A stretch of 64,000 bases of DNA from Meconema thalassinum (Eukaryota; Arthropoda; Insecta; Orthoptera; Tettigoniidae). Under the pieces are notes generated by a model. It saw nothing but the letters and a program-made list of their open reading frames with translations. It had not been told where the DNA came from and did no database searches. A program made the position numbers and the translations under genes. The stretch spans positions 233,749,297-233,813,296 of the forward strand of contig OX336396.1 in the NCBI GenBank assembly GCA_946902985.2, read 5' to 3'. Shown piece after piece: positions 1-9,430 of this stretch. Each line of letters begins with the position of its first letter. Position 1 is the first letter of the stretch.

Positions 1-480
1 CTGTGCTACGAGGTGCAGGTGGACTCTGGTATTATATGAAGCACTCAGCCATAGAATGGAAGGCAATTAGCGAATAGAGCTGAATATCTGCAAGGAAAAT
101 CAATATACTTGTGAGTGGTTGCTATTTTGCTGTTGCCGCCCCATAGAGGTAGAGAAGGGAATAAAACAACAGCTATTGCTACTCGTAAAGTAGATTCATG
201 GCCGCAGTATGCCCCAGAGTGCGGGGCAATCTATCACTAGCTCACAGTTTTTCAAGTCTGGTAACGGGTGATCCATCTTGACAACACTTCTTGTACGAAG
301 TGCCCATCGCTTAGCGTCCGCGCTAATAGATGTGCTACAGGCTTGCAATACAGTGTCAACTGCCACTAACACAATTCCTCCAGGTAATCTCCACAGTCCA
401 CTGATTGTCGCCTGCAACTGACGAAAGGGATTAACCTCGTGTCCTTTATCAGAGGTGTCGTTAAAATAGTACATTATGCA
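1..480. other. Unassigned DNA, no recognisable gene
   Basis: I recognise no protein family, RNA or repeat here. The only sizeable open frame is 92 codons on the minus strand (196-474). Its product has no motif I know, and an isolated frame of this length is expected by chance. The stretch ends at a short AAT-rich run (about 495-510) where a LINE fragment begins. Confidence 0.5.
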
Positions 481-504
481 TTACTTAAACTTATAATAAT
501 AATA

Positions 505-1010
505 ATTACAAATTGGATAAATTAGATTTAGTAGAAAGAAAAATTATACGCAAAATACTCGGTCCTTTAAAAACTGTAGAATTCTCGAAATTAAGAAGTA
601 ATGATGAAATATATCGAAAAATAGAAAACATATCAGAAACAATAAGGGAGAGGAGATTGCTATCTTTTGGGCATTTGTACAGGACGGAGGACAGTAGGTT
701 AACCAAGCAGATCTTCACATTCCTGTGGAAGAAGAAGTCAACAACAATCTTGGTGCAAGAAGTCAAAAAGGATTTGGAAAGAAACAATATCCGAGAAGAA
801 GATACACCACAGAGAGATATTTTTAGGCAAAAAAGTGTTAAAAAGGGAAGGCTTCCAATGGAGGGAGGGAAAGAAAACCGGCTCAAAATGGTCCGAGGAA
901 AGGAAGAAGAAACATAGTGAGATGATGAAGGAATACTGGAGGAAGAAGAAGGAACAGCAAAGGACAAAGCATTGAAATCTAGATGCCTGAAATGAAAATA
1001 ATAATAATAA
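505..1010 (+). pseudogene. 3' end of an RTE-like LINE (copy 1), degenerate
   Basis: The frame at 513-917 encodes the region downstream of the reverse transcriptase in a non-LTR retrotransposon: an ERKIIRKILGP block, then RERRLLSFGHLYR, RLTKQIF and an acidic/basic tail. The same order recurs in at least five other fragments of this window, which is why I group them as one family. The last part (EYWRKKKEQQ) lies in another frame from about 905, so there is a frameshift. The fragment lacks the endonuclease and catalytic RT domains, as in a 5'-truncated LINE. It ends in an AAT microsatellite (about 994-1010) rather than poly(A), which is typical of RTE-type elements. The clade is an inference. 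Confidence 0.75.
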
Positions 1011-1590
1011 TATACCTCCGTCCAGAGGCTTTGTATGCTGCAGATTGCCTTGCAATGCATCGCAAGGGACTAACAGAGAATCTGGAAGTGAAAGAAAGAA
1101 AAATTCTAAGAAAAATCTTGGGTCCGGTAAAAGAATAATGGGGAATATAGGAGACGACACAACCACGAACTTAACACCCATGTGGGAAAAATAACTGATA
1201 CCATAAGGAAACGGAGAATTGCCCTTTACTGTCATATAACAAGAATGAACCCAGCACGATTGACGAATAGAATTTTCACCTACTTCCTCAAAAAGAAAAC
1301 CAAGGGAGCTTGGTTCACTGAGGTGGACAAAGATTTACAAGAAGTGGGAATTACAAGCAACGATATTTGGGAACGTGCCACCCTTAAACAAAAACTAACA
1401 GCACACCGATGTTTCCAAGAAAAGCCAAAGCTTCCAACTGGCAAGAAGTGGACTGCAGAAAGGAAACAACAGCATCGAAAATTAATGCGAAAGTACTGGG
1501 AGGATGTTAAAGCTGGATGCAACAAGAAACAGTTGAAATGACGTGGTCCTTAGATGGCCGAATCGAAAGAAGAAGAAGAAGAAGAAGAGA
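1011..1590 (+). pseudogene. 3' end of an RTE-like LINE (copy 2), frameshifted
   Basis: Residues PEALYAADCLAMHRKGLTEN and KERKILRKILGPVK are read at 1019-1138. After a stop and a frameshift the tail is read at 1182-1541 (RKRRIALYCHITRMNPARLTNRIF and beyond). The downstream sequence carries the 3' UTR block GGTCCTTAGATGGCCGAATCG followed by a GAA-type microsatellite (about 1566-1590). The same block and tail end the minus-strand copy at 14.5 kb. This copy directly follows copy 1, so two 5'-truncated insertions lie in tandem. Confidence 0.75.
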
Positions 1591-1757
1591 ATATACCAGG
1601 TGAATCAGCTGCCCCTAATAATATTGTATTTCGCAGTCCAACTGGCGTTGAGATCAGGAAGGTCGATATGTCTCTGCTCTTATACCATATGGTACTAATA
1701 CACTGCAAGCATATCATGCAAACGATACTGAACACTGTTACATTTCCCTCGATGTGA
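1591..1757 (+). repeat. About 165-bp repeat, left copy of an inverted pair
   Basis: This stretch matches the reverse complement of 4947-5103 over most of its length. Shared blocks include GCCCCTAATAAT, AGGTCGATA and ACTGCAAGCA. The two copies flank the HINE at 1782-4946. I do not recognise the repeat family. Confidence 0.6.
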
Positions 1758-2806
1758 CTGCAGTCTAATACGAAGGAAAACAACAAGTTCCGTGACGAAC
1801 TAAAGAGCCTACTTTTCTTATAATTTATGATTCATGCCAATCTATATAGACCTATCTAGAATAATGACGAAATTAAGTTGGTAATATCGAAATTTCTAAT
1901 TAGTTCGAAATATACCAGGTATAATGTCGCCTAATGAAGCACTACAGTTGGCATCCCTGGTGACTGAATACACTGTTAGTTCCATCTCTTATGGTACAGA
2001 ATACAAAATTTGGTTGAAATCCAATGGATAGCATGGACGTTACATGCAGTTAGACATTGGATCTATCAGCGCGCGTAAAATCATGTTGGCAACAATGTCA
2101 TGCATGTGTTGGTCAGAAATAATCTGAAATATTATGATCTCTTGTTGTGCCAATTTTGGATGAAATCCATTTGTTAGTATAGAAGTTACATGTATTTTAA
2201 AATTAGACCTATCGGCAGGCTTAGTGTCATGTTGGCAGCACTGACGTATATTAGTTTCTACAAATTAATCTAGAATGTCAGGCAAATTTGGCAGTTCGTT
2301 TAATTTGGCAGTATTTTATGTTATAATTATTTCTAACTTATCCGAGTCCTTTTTGTAAGAATCAAGCTTGCACCAACAGAGTGCAGCATGTTTCAAACAT
2401 TGTGGATTTTTGCTGAGTGTTTCGAGAGCTACCGGCGGCTGTGCGGTGTTAGAAGTTGTGTATCAGCGAGCGTTGAGTGTATTACTGGTGTTGTTTTCAA
2501 GATTGTAGCGTTACTAGCTGCTGTTTGGAAGTTAATTATACATAACTTTGAAGATTAAACATCTGTATACAAGGTATGATCAACATTTTCTATATTATTG
2601 GTTCTAAGACGAATAAGAGCTTAACATAAATGTGACTTTTCATAATGGCATGACACAGTTGCTGCTGGCGTGTTCCAAGACCACTTTTACGAATTCTGTT
2701 ATTTCCTGCCACCTATGGGCTACAATGTGTATTATAACAATTCTTATGTTGGCTGTTGTATCCGCATCATATTTATCACTTTTGTGGTGTCAGGTGTGTT
2801 GCAGGT

Positions 2807-3037
2807 ATGCCAGGGGAAAGCGGAAAGTACGACTTTAGATGTTATCAGGCCGATATAAAGTCTGCTGTAGGAAAGGTGTTAATTGATGGCTGGTCAGTGT
2901 ACCGATCGTCCAATGAGTTTAATATCCCTTTTAATACTTTAAAAAGATATCTGACCGTTTCTTCCGGTCCACACGATGTTCCAGAAGTAAAGAAGGGCAG
3001 ACCTCTGGTTCTCACTGGCTCTTTCTTATATCATTGA
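2807..3037 (+). pseudogene. Pogo transposase N-terminus: psq-type HTH remnant
   Basis: From the ATG at 2807 the protein runs through DIKSAVGKVLIDGWSVYRSS and then FNIPFNTLKRYL, the pattern of the psq helix-turn-helix at the N-terminus of pogo, Tigger and jerky-type proteins (a conserved AI-x-AV helix and a final TL-x-R-x-L). It ends in a stop at 3035-3037, but the expected continuation (EMQDIGFGLT) is found one frame over at 3039. This shows a frameshift. I chose 2807 because the upstream codons of the longer frame look unrelated. Confidence 0.7.
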
Positions 3038-3038
3038 A

Positions 3039-3200
3039 ATGCAGGATATTGGCTTTGGATTGACCGATACAGATGTCCACAAACAAGCCTATGACCTCGT
3101 CACCAAGATTGGGCGTAAAAATACATTCAACACTGAAGAAGGTTTAGCAGGTTGGGATTGGTTTACGAACCACCGGGATTTATCCTTTGAACAGGAATGA
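3039..3200 (+). pseudogene. Pogo transposase: CENP-B-type DNA-binding remnant
   Basis: The 53-residue frame has the order expected after the psq domain: MQDIGFGLTDTDV, then AYDLVTK, FNTEEGLAGWDWF and NHRDLSF. This corresponds to the second HTH (CENP-B/Tc5 DNA-binding type) of pogo-like transposases. It is cut by TGA at 3198-3200. The catalytic domain, usually about 200 residues, is absent because the PHD segment begins only about 40 bp downstream. Confidence 0.7.
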
Positions 3201-3240
3201 CCTTTCTGAGGATGTGTATCATCCTGGAACATAGCATGGC

Positions 3241-3379
3241 ATGGTCGAAGTGGAACGGCCACGAGGCAATATGCACTTGCCACAGCGGTTTCCAAGCGAG
3301 TGTCAAAGACGTAACGCAGCGCCAAGAGCTCGTGTGTTCGAGAGTTTTGCATCAACGTCTGCCAGTGCTGGCTTCAATA

Positions 3380-3423
<44 letters not shown>

Positions 3424-3657
3424 ATGACGAATATTCATACGGAGACCAGTCAGACTCACAGACGCAACATAAACACATATGCAAGCAAGTCGTCGAGTAG
3501 AGATGTCTGCAAAACCTGTGATGGTCCATTCGATGAGGACCGTGATGGTGAATCCTGGATTCAATGTACAGGGTGTCTGCATTGGTATCATGAGAATTGC
3601 CAAGGCCTGGAGCGATACCGACTGAAATTTAAATGTAACGAGTGCAGTGAAAAATGA
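3241..3657 (+). pseudogene. Pogo transposase C-terminus with PHD finger
   Basis: The frame contains a run of Asp encoded by a GAT microsatellite and then a Cys4-His-Cys3 PHD-type zinc finger. Seen in order are CKTC, a spacer, W-I-Q-C-x2-C, W-Y-H-E-N-C and a final CNEC, followed by the stop at 3655-3657. PHD fingers usually bind histone H3 tails. As part of a pogo-like transposase this one might direct targeting or bind chromatin, but that is inference. Its place between pogo termini argues that it is the transposase C-terminus and not a host gene. No ATG close to the domain looks natural, so this is a fragment. Confidence 0.7.
3379..3421. repeat. (GAT)n microsatellite
   Basis: About fourteen consecutive GAT/ATG triplets lie inside the pogo C-terminal frame. 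They code for poly-Asp in that frame and may have expanded after the element decayed. Confidence 0.9.
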
Positions 3658-4946
3658 ATGAACATAAGTACTAAATAATATCCGAAGATTGTTAAGCTAA
3701 AGGCTATTAATTTTAAAAAATAACACTATTGCCAAATTGAACGAGTACTATTGCCAAATTACCCTAGAGACTTGCCATTTTAAACGAGTGTGTTTTCCTT
3801 CATTGTAATCAAAATATGAGGCATTTCTTGCATTTAGCTTTGGTTTTAAAATATAGATTCTCATGAGGAAATGGCTGAATGTCAGTATTTTATGTACCAA
3901 ATTATGAAAATATGTTTTGTCTTTTTAAAACCAGTCCAATTGTTAAAATTACTGCCAAATTTGCCGAGTCTCCCCTGCTATACGTGTGCAAATTTTAAAG
4001 CTGTTGGCTTACATACTTTATGATATTGTATATTAATATTAATGTAAAAAATAGAGACAGCATTTATTAACAGTTGGCTGCCGTGGTTGCTCTTAAGGGT
4101 AAGCATAGACATATCTGTTATGGTACACATAGCACATACGAAATCCCGTGGCTTATGATCGCGAGATTAATGGTCACGTTAAACTACAAGCTTCCTTTTT
4201 TACATACGAAATTTGGTTGAAATCCAACTGATAGTATAGAAGTTACATGTATTTAAAAGTTGGTCCTATCAGCAGGCTTAGAATCATGTTGGTAGCACTG
4301 ACGTACATAAGTTACTCCAAATCAATCTAAAATGTCAGGTACTGTACGAGTGCATAGTTTAAAGCTGTCGGCTTGCATACTTTCTGATATATTGGTATTT
4401 GGATAAAATAAATTGAGAGCAATTATTAACAGTTGGCAGCCTTGCTGTCTTTTAAGAATACGCTCAATCATATCTGTTTATGTACACATAGTACATACGA
4501 AATTTGGTTGAAATCCAATTGATAGCGTAGAAGTTATATGCATTTAAAAATTGGACCTATCGGCAGGCTTAGAATGATTTTGGCAACACTGCCATGCATG
4601 GCCTCCTGGAAATTAAACTGAAATAATATTATCTATATGTGTGCCAATTTTGGAATAGCTCCCATTCATACCTTCCAAGATATCCAACATGGAGCTCAAA
4701 ATTCAACTGTGGTTTTTCAGCAGTTGGTAGCACTGACATCTTTTATAAATATGGGCTTGAGATATTCAGGTATTGGTCTTTACTCATACCAAATTTGGAT
4801 TTGATTGCTGCAGTCGTTTAGGAGTTGATGCTGGGGGGGAGGGACACACACAAAGCCAGCCAGCCAGACAGACAGACATTTGCCCGGATTGATCTCATAA
4901 GTCTACTTATTCCTCATATTTTGCAAAATGTGAAAGGTAGACTAAT

Positions 4947-5103
4947 AATAGTGTTCTGCATAGTTTGCTTGCAGTGCATTAGTAGGCCTACCATACCTGA
5001 TGCAAGCAGAGAAGTATCGACCTTGCTGACAACACGCGTTAGTTGGGATACATAATACATTATTATTAGGGGCAACTAATTCACCCAGTATATTCTTTTA
5101 TGG
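4947..5103 (-). repeat. About 165-bp repeat, right copy of an inverted pair
   Basis: This is the inverted partner of 1591-1757. It begins exactly where the 5' end of HINE-a stops, so the pair brackets that element. Divergence between the copies is appreciable, so they are not products of one recent duplication. Confidence 0.6.
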
Positions 5104-5250
5104 AGGAGAAGAAATGTATTTACACACATAGTGTCGGACTCCTGAGTGGCAAACTACCAATCAAAACTCCCCTAGTGACTTCTGGAACCGTTTAACACAT
5201 CACTGTACTTCAAGCCAGGACCATTTACTAGGACACTTGCCCTCAACTAT

Positions 5251-6668
5251 TTTTAGCCTACTTTTCGCATTTTGCAAAAAAAAAATGAGGGAAAAGTAGA
5301 CTTATGAGATCGATCCGGGAAAATGTGTGTCTGTCTGTCAGTCTGTCCTTCTGTCTGTCTGTCTGTCCTTCTGTCTGTCTGGCTGTGTGTGTGTCCCCTC
5401 CTATCAACGGCTGCAGCAATCGAAACCAAATTTCGTATAAGATGTATACCGGAATATCTCACGTCCATATTAGAAAATGATGTCAGTGCTACCAACTGCT
5501 GAAAAAACGCACTAGAAATTTGAGCTCCATGTTGGATATCTTGGAAGGTATGCATGGGAGCTATTCCAAAATTGGCACACATGTAGATAACACTATTTGT
5601 GTTTAATATTCAGGAGGCCATACATGACAGTGTTGCCAAAATAATTGTAGGCCTTCTGATAGGTCCATTTTTAAATGCATATAAATTCTACACTATCAAT
5701 TGGATTTCAACCAAATTTTGTATGTAATATGTATACACAAACAGATATGACTGAGCGCAATCTTAAGAGCCACCAGGGCAGCCAACTGTTAATAATTGCT
5801 CTCTCTATTCTTCTATCCAAATACCAATATATCAAAAAGTATGCAAGCCGACAGCTTTAAACATTGCACACGTATATTACCTGACATTTTAGATTAATTT
5901 TGGAGTAACTTAAATACTTCAATTCTACCAACTTGATTCTAAGCCTGCTGATAGGACCAATTTTTAAATACATCTAACTTCTATACTATTAGTTGGATTT
6001 CAACCAAATTTCGTATGTGATATGTGTAATATAACAGATATGACTATAAGTATTCTTAAGAGCAATCAGGGCTGCCAAGTGTTAATAAATGCTGTCTATA
6101 TTTTTTAAACCTAATACCAATATATCAGGAAGTGTGCAAGCCAACGGCCCTATACTTTGCACACGTATAGCACCTGACATTCTAGATTAATTTGGATTAA
6201 TTAATATAATTCAGAGCTGCCAACATGATTCTATGCCTGCTAATAGGTCCAATTTTAAAATACATGTAACTTCTATACTAACAAATGGATTTCGTCCAAA
6301 ATTGGCACAACAAGATATCATAATATTTCAGATTAGGCTATTTCTGACCAGCACACTCATGACATTGTTGCCAACATGCTTTTACGCGTGCTGATAGATC
6401 CAATATCTAACTGCATGTAACGTCCATTGGACTTCAACCAATTTTTTTATTCTGTACCTTAAGAGATGGAACTAAGATTATATTCAGTCACCAGGGCTGC
6501 CAAATGTAGTGCTCTATTAGGCTAGATTATACCAGGAATATTTCAAACTAATTAGACACATCGAAATTACCAACTTAATTTCGTCATTATTCTAGATAGG
6601 TTCATATACTGTAGAATAATCATTGGCATGAGAAGTAGGCTCTTTAGTTCATCACGGAACTTCTTGTT
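5251..6668 (+). mobile_element. HINE-b: helentron/DINE-1-like element, subfamily 1, intact
   Basis: The 5' end reads TTTTAGCCTACTTTTC and is mirrored by AAAAGTAGACTTATGAGATC (about 5293-5312), forming a hairpin. A TCTG-rich microsatellite follows (about 5328-5398). The 3' end has the inverted subterminal arm AGAAGTAGGCT, then the hairpin AGTTCATCACGGAACT and the terminal TCTTGTT. In between are degenerate units spaced about 146 bp, each with a block such as GTGTTGCCAACAT or GGCTGCCAA. No coding capacity is seen. At 1.42 kb it matches copy g on the other strand. Confidence 0.7.
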
Positions 6669-6711
6669 TCATTCGTGACTATCCAGATCTTTTTTCCTTT
6701 GTTCGAAGAAT

Positions 6712-7225
6712 TTATTCAGTGCAATGAGCTATATTGTTCAAGTGCAACTCATTTGGAAGCATCATTTCCACTATGTTGTCTAGGGATATCAGTTGTCCAA
6801 TCTCCTTTTGAAGCAATTCCCTCTTATCAATCCATCTATTGTAGATGAAAATGGTGTGTTGGCCATCATCAATAGCTTCAGAACAACAGATGGATTGTTG
6901 GGAATACACCCTCGCCATCTTCTTGAGGTAAGACCGAAGATACCCATGTCCAGTCAGAAGTTCGGTCGGATTATAGTATATCCCTCCATACTTCCTCTCT
7001 CTCCGGCGTTGTACCTGAGGGATCAACCTTCTAGTCCAACTTCCTACTTCCCAGTAGTTCTGCCAACTTGCATCCCGGTGCACAGTTTTCTTGTCCACTT
7101 CAGACTTCCACTGGAAAATAGTTTTCCGCTCTTTAACGAGGAGATGAAATGGAATAACTCCAGCAACAACTAGAGCTGCGTCCGCAGAATCAGTACGATA
7201 TCCACACCCTGGTGGCTCGGGAGTT
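6712..7225 (-). pseudogene. R1-like LINE ORF2 C-terminal fragment
   Basis: The minus-strand frame (ATG-delimited at 7098-6712, and open in the same frame back to about 7220) encodes the region after the reverse transcriptase of R1-clade elements. DSADAALVVAGVIPFHLLVK and ERKTIFQ are followed by TGHGYLRSYLKKM, a Cys-poor remnant of the zinc-knuckle segment, then HTIFIYNRW and DNIVEMML. In intact relatives the segment after the TGH motif holds a CCHC knuckle. Here only C-C remains and the expected histidine context is eroded. The element is truncated on both sides, so it is a dead fragment. Confidence 0.7.
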
Positions 7226-7454
7226 GACGACCCAGAGGGATTCCTGAGCTTGGTTCGGTTTTCTCCCCTTTTTACCAGTCACCCTGTGGTGGACTCTCTC
7301 CTCATGTCCTATCTTTCATGGCTCTATTTCCTTCCAAGTCCCTCAATCCTCATTCTTCGAGGTTGAGGGCATTATTTTGTTTTCCTCCTGTCCTTTATTC
7401 CCCTTACTTTACCCCTTTCATATTCTAGTGTGTAAGTCTATAGTTTATTTTAAA

Positions 7455-7638
7455 GGTGCGTTCAAAAAGTATCGAGCCGGTGGCTGGAATGCACAAACCG
7501 GTGAATACATCGGCTAATCGTGGCGTGTGTAACGAGGTGTGGTTCCGACCAGAGCGTGGAAGGTAACAGCCCGTCGCTAGAGGGCACGCGTGCACGTCAC
7601 GTGACGATTCAAAGCGAGCAGCAGCATGCATCAATCGC
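7455..7638 (+). repeat. Left terminal inverted repeat of the mariner
   Basis: It matches the reverse complement of 8098-8280 nearly throughout, including GGCTAATCGTGGCGT, CAGCCCGTCGCTAGAGGGCA and GAGCAGCAGCATGCAT. The unusual length distinguishes this family from classic mariners with TIRs of about 28 bp. Confidence 0.85.
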
Positions 7639-7659
7639 CTAACCAAGACCAAGACAGTA

Positions 7660-8064
7660 TTACATTCGATATGCTTCCTGGTGTGGTTGAAGACTGTGGG
7701 GCACCCATTGGGCACACACTTTCCGCAAGTGCAGTCGTTCCTTCATGATGGTGTGCACACTTCCGATGCTCAATCCAACCACGGCGGCTTTGGCGTTCAC
7801 TGTCACTCGGCGGTCCTGGGCAATGAGTGCATCAACCAGTTGGACGTTGTCATAGGTAATGCAGGTGGGTGCCTCAGAGCGGGCATCATCGGCTAACGAC
7901 ACCCGTCCTTCCCTGAAGCGCTTGTGCCACGCCTTGACCCTTGCAAGGTACATGCAGTGTTCGCCGTACACTTGTGACATTTGGCGATGAATGTCCGTTC
8001 CCCCTACTCCTTTCGCTGTCAGAAACCGAAAAACACCTCTTTGCTCTTCGTTTGACGCCTCCAT
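7660..8064 (-). CDS. Mariner transposase, N-terminal DNA-binding half only
   Basis: The 134-residue frame starts at the ATG at 8064, just inside the right TIR. Its layout is that of a mariner/SETMAR-type transposase N-terminus. A first HTH (EEQRGVFRFLTAKG, then DIHRQMSQVYG) is followed by the linker WHKRFREGRVSLADD, a second HTH (LVDALIAQDRRVTVNAKAA, then GLSIGSVHTIM) and the start of the inter-domain linker (KVCAQWVPHSL). It stops near the left TIR, so the DDD catalytic domain of about 200 residues is absent. The frame has no internal stop. Such a product could bind TIRs without cutting, possibly acting as a repressor, which is inference. Confidence 0.75.
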   Translation of the reverse strand: MEASNEEQRGVFRFLTAKGVGGTDIHRQMSQVYGEHCMYLARVKAWHKRFREGRVSLADDARSEAPTCITYDNVQLVDALIAQDRRVTVNAKAAVVGLSIGSVHTIMKERLHLRKVCAQWVPHSLQPHQEAYRM

Positions 8065-8097
8065 GTCACTGTTTGCAATGCGACTGGCAGCGTCGGA

Positions 8098-8280
8098 CGA
8101 TTAATGCATGCTGCTGCTCGCTTTTTATCGTCACGTAGCGTGCTCGCGTGCCCTCTAGCGACGGGCTGTGACCTTCCACGCTCTGGTAGGAACCACACCT
8201 CGTTACATACGCCACGATTAGCCGATGTCGTCACCAGTTTGCGCATTCCAGCCTCCGGCTCGTTACTTTTTGAACGCACA
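8098..8280 (-). repeat. Right terminal inverted repeat of the mariner
   Basis: This is the inverted partner of 7455-7638. It would contain the promoter and transposase-binding sites for the minus-strand transposase frame that starts about 34 bp further in. Confidence 0.85.
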
Positions 8281-8449
8281 TTATAGTTGATGTAGCAGTG
8301 GTTTCCATTTCATCGTTATTTTCAATACCAAAACCATTGTTGTTGTTTGAGTCTTCAGTCTTTTGATTGGTTGATGCATCCCGCCATGCCTCCCTGACCT
8401 GAGCTAATCGTTTGCTAAAGATTTTGTTTTCAAAAAATCATAAGTTGCA

Positions 8450-9130
8450 ATGTTGGTATCAATGAATAATAATGCCTATCACCTGACGAAAAATCTCTAT
8501 AATAAGAAGTCGGTGAGCATTGGAGCCAAATTAAGACACTACAGCACGGCTGTCAAACCTGAAGCACTATACGCCTCGGAGACTTTGACTATAAACAGAC
8601 GGGGACTAGTCGACCAGTTAGTCAAAGAGAACGCAGGGTATTGAGAAAAAAAATAGTCAACAGATGGGTTAACGGACTTACGTTTGAAGTCAAACGAAGA
8701 GTTATATGGAAAGATCGAACCAGTCATGTCAACAATAAAAAGGATGTTGTTGTTCTATGGACACATTATCAGAATGTCCAACGATCGTCTAACTATGAAA
8801 ATTTGGAATTTCGTGAAACCAAACAGGAAAAAATTCGCATGGTTCGAAGAATGTAACAATGACCTTACAGAAATTGGTATTCCAGACTGCAAAATTACGA
8901 ACAGGTGTGAATTCAGAGAACTAATCAAAAATTACCAGGGATTTAATTTAGGGGCAGAACCCAAAATACGGAGGGGACCTCTTTCAGAAGATCGGAAGAA
9001 GGCCCTGAGCGATGGGCTCAAGAGATACTGGCAGGACATCAAAGCTGGCAGACGATCTAGAACGAAATATTGATTTTGATTGTAACTCCGTAGTCCATAG
9101 TGGCTCAATTCGAATGTAAAAAAAGGCCTT
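8450..9130 (+). pseudogene. 3' end of an RTE-like LINE (copy 3), frameshifted
   Basis: The first frame (8450-8644) carries AYHLTKNLYNKKSVS, then RHYSTAVKPEALYASETL and NRRGLVDQL. The second frame (8684-9073) continues with RMLLFYGHIIRMSNDRLTMK, WFEECNNDL and a terminal RYWQDIKAGRRS. At least one frameshift separates them near 8640-8680. The 3' UTR block GTAGTCCATAGTGGCTCAAT (about 9089-9108) is shared with the copy at 19.3 kb and, in variant form, with those at 1.55 and 14.6 kb. The catalytic RT region is missing. Confidence 0.75.
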
Positions 9131-9224
9131 TTCAGTAACTTCGCTATTTTGATGTGTAACATCTTTCAGCTCGGTTGCTGGATAGTTTTGTGGGAGTGAT
9201 TTTGAAAATTGGGGACGGAAGTGG

Positions 9225-9425
9225 ATCGGAACGATCGAGCTGGCAGTGGTGGATCAAACGGAAGTATGCACTGCCCGCTCGATCGATCAAACGGAAGTGT
9301 ACTAGCTGGCAGTGGTGGACAACGGAAGTATGAACTGCCCGCTCGATCGATCAAACGGAAGTGTACTAACTGGCAGTGGTGGACAACGGAAGTATGCACT
9401 GCCCGCTCGATCGATCGATCCATCT
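9225..9425. repeat. Minisatellite, about 65-bp unit, three copies
   Basis: The unit contains GGCAGTGGTGGA, ACGGAAGTATGCACTGCCCG and CTCGATCGATC. Successive TGGCAGTGG starts lie at 9241, 9307 and 9371 (spacings 66 and 64). Each copy includes overlapping GATC/CGATCG palindromes. Translations of this stretch are repeats of the same peptide and are not a gene. Confidence 0.85.
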
Positions 9426-9430
9426 GGCAT

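Larger units (their letters stand above)
2283..3963 (+). mobile_element. Pogo/Tigger-like DNA transposon, internally deleted
   Basis: The element is bounded by the inverted termini CAAATTTGGCAGT (2283-2295) and ACTGCCAAATTTG (3951-3963). Related AATTTGGCAGT-like blocks repeat just inside both ends. It splits the HINE sequence AATGTCAGG / TATACGTGTGC, which is continuous in copy g. Inside are three transposase remnants in three frames: a psq-type helix-turn-helix, a CENP-B-type DNA-binding segment and a PHD finger. The catalytic DDE domain that should lie between the last two is missing. No clean TA target duplication is visible. Confidence 0.7.
1782..4946 (-). mobile_element. HINE-a: helentron/DINE-1-like element, subfamily 1, with pogo insertion
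   Basis: On the minus strand the 5' end (right side, about 4880-4946) carries a hairpin built from GTAGACT-type arms and then a CAGA/TCTG microsatellite. The 3' end (left side) has the terminal hairpin seen as AGTTCCGTGACGAACT (1786-1801) next to AACAAG. The body is made of degenerate repeats of about 146 bp, each containing a TTGGCAGCACTG-like block. There is no transposase. A pogo-like transposon (2283-3963) interrupts it, leaving about 1.48 kb of HINE, the same size as copies b and g. The helentron assignment is inferred from structure. Confidence 0.65.
7455..8280 (-). mobile_element. Long-TIR mariner, internally deleted (826 bp)
   Basis: Inverted repeats of about 183 bp occupy both ends (7455-7638 and 8098-8280) and differ at only a modest number of sites. 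The outer end reads TGTGCGTTCAAAAAGTAACG on the right side. Between them is only the N-terminal half of a mariner-type transposase on the minus strand. Complete long-TIR mariners are longer because they carry the catalytic domain, so this is an internal-deletion derivative. A TA target duplication is suggested by TTTTAAA on the left and TTATAG on the right, but it is not exact. Confidence 0.8.

Noticed and set aside
196..474. 92-codon minus-strand frame as a gene
   Set aside because: No motif, no neighbouring gene structure, and a length expected by chance in 64 kb.
506..1235. Long minus-strand frames rich in Ser and Phe opposite the first LINE copies
   Set aside because: They are shadows of Lys/Glu-rich LINE coding sequence on the other strand.
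3089..3603. Minus-strand frame with poly-Ile
   Set aside because: It is the complement of the GAT microsatellite and the PHD frame.
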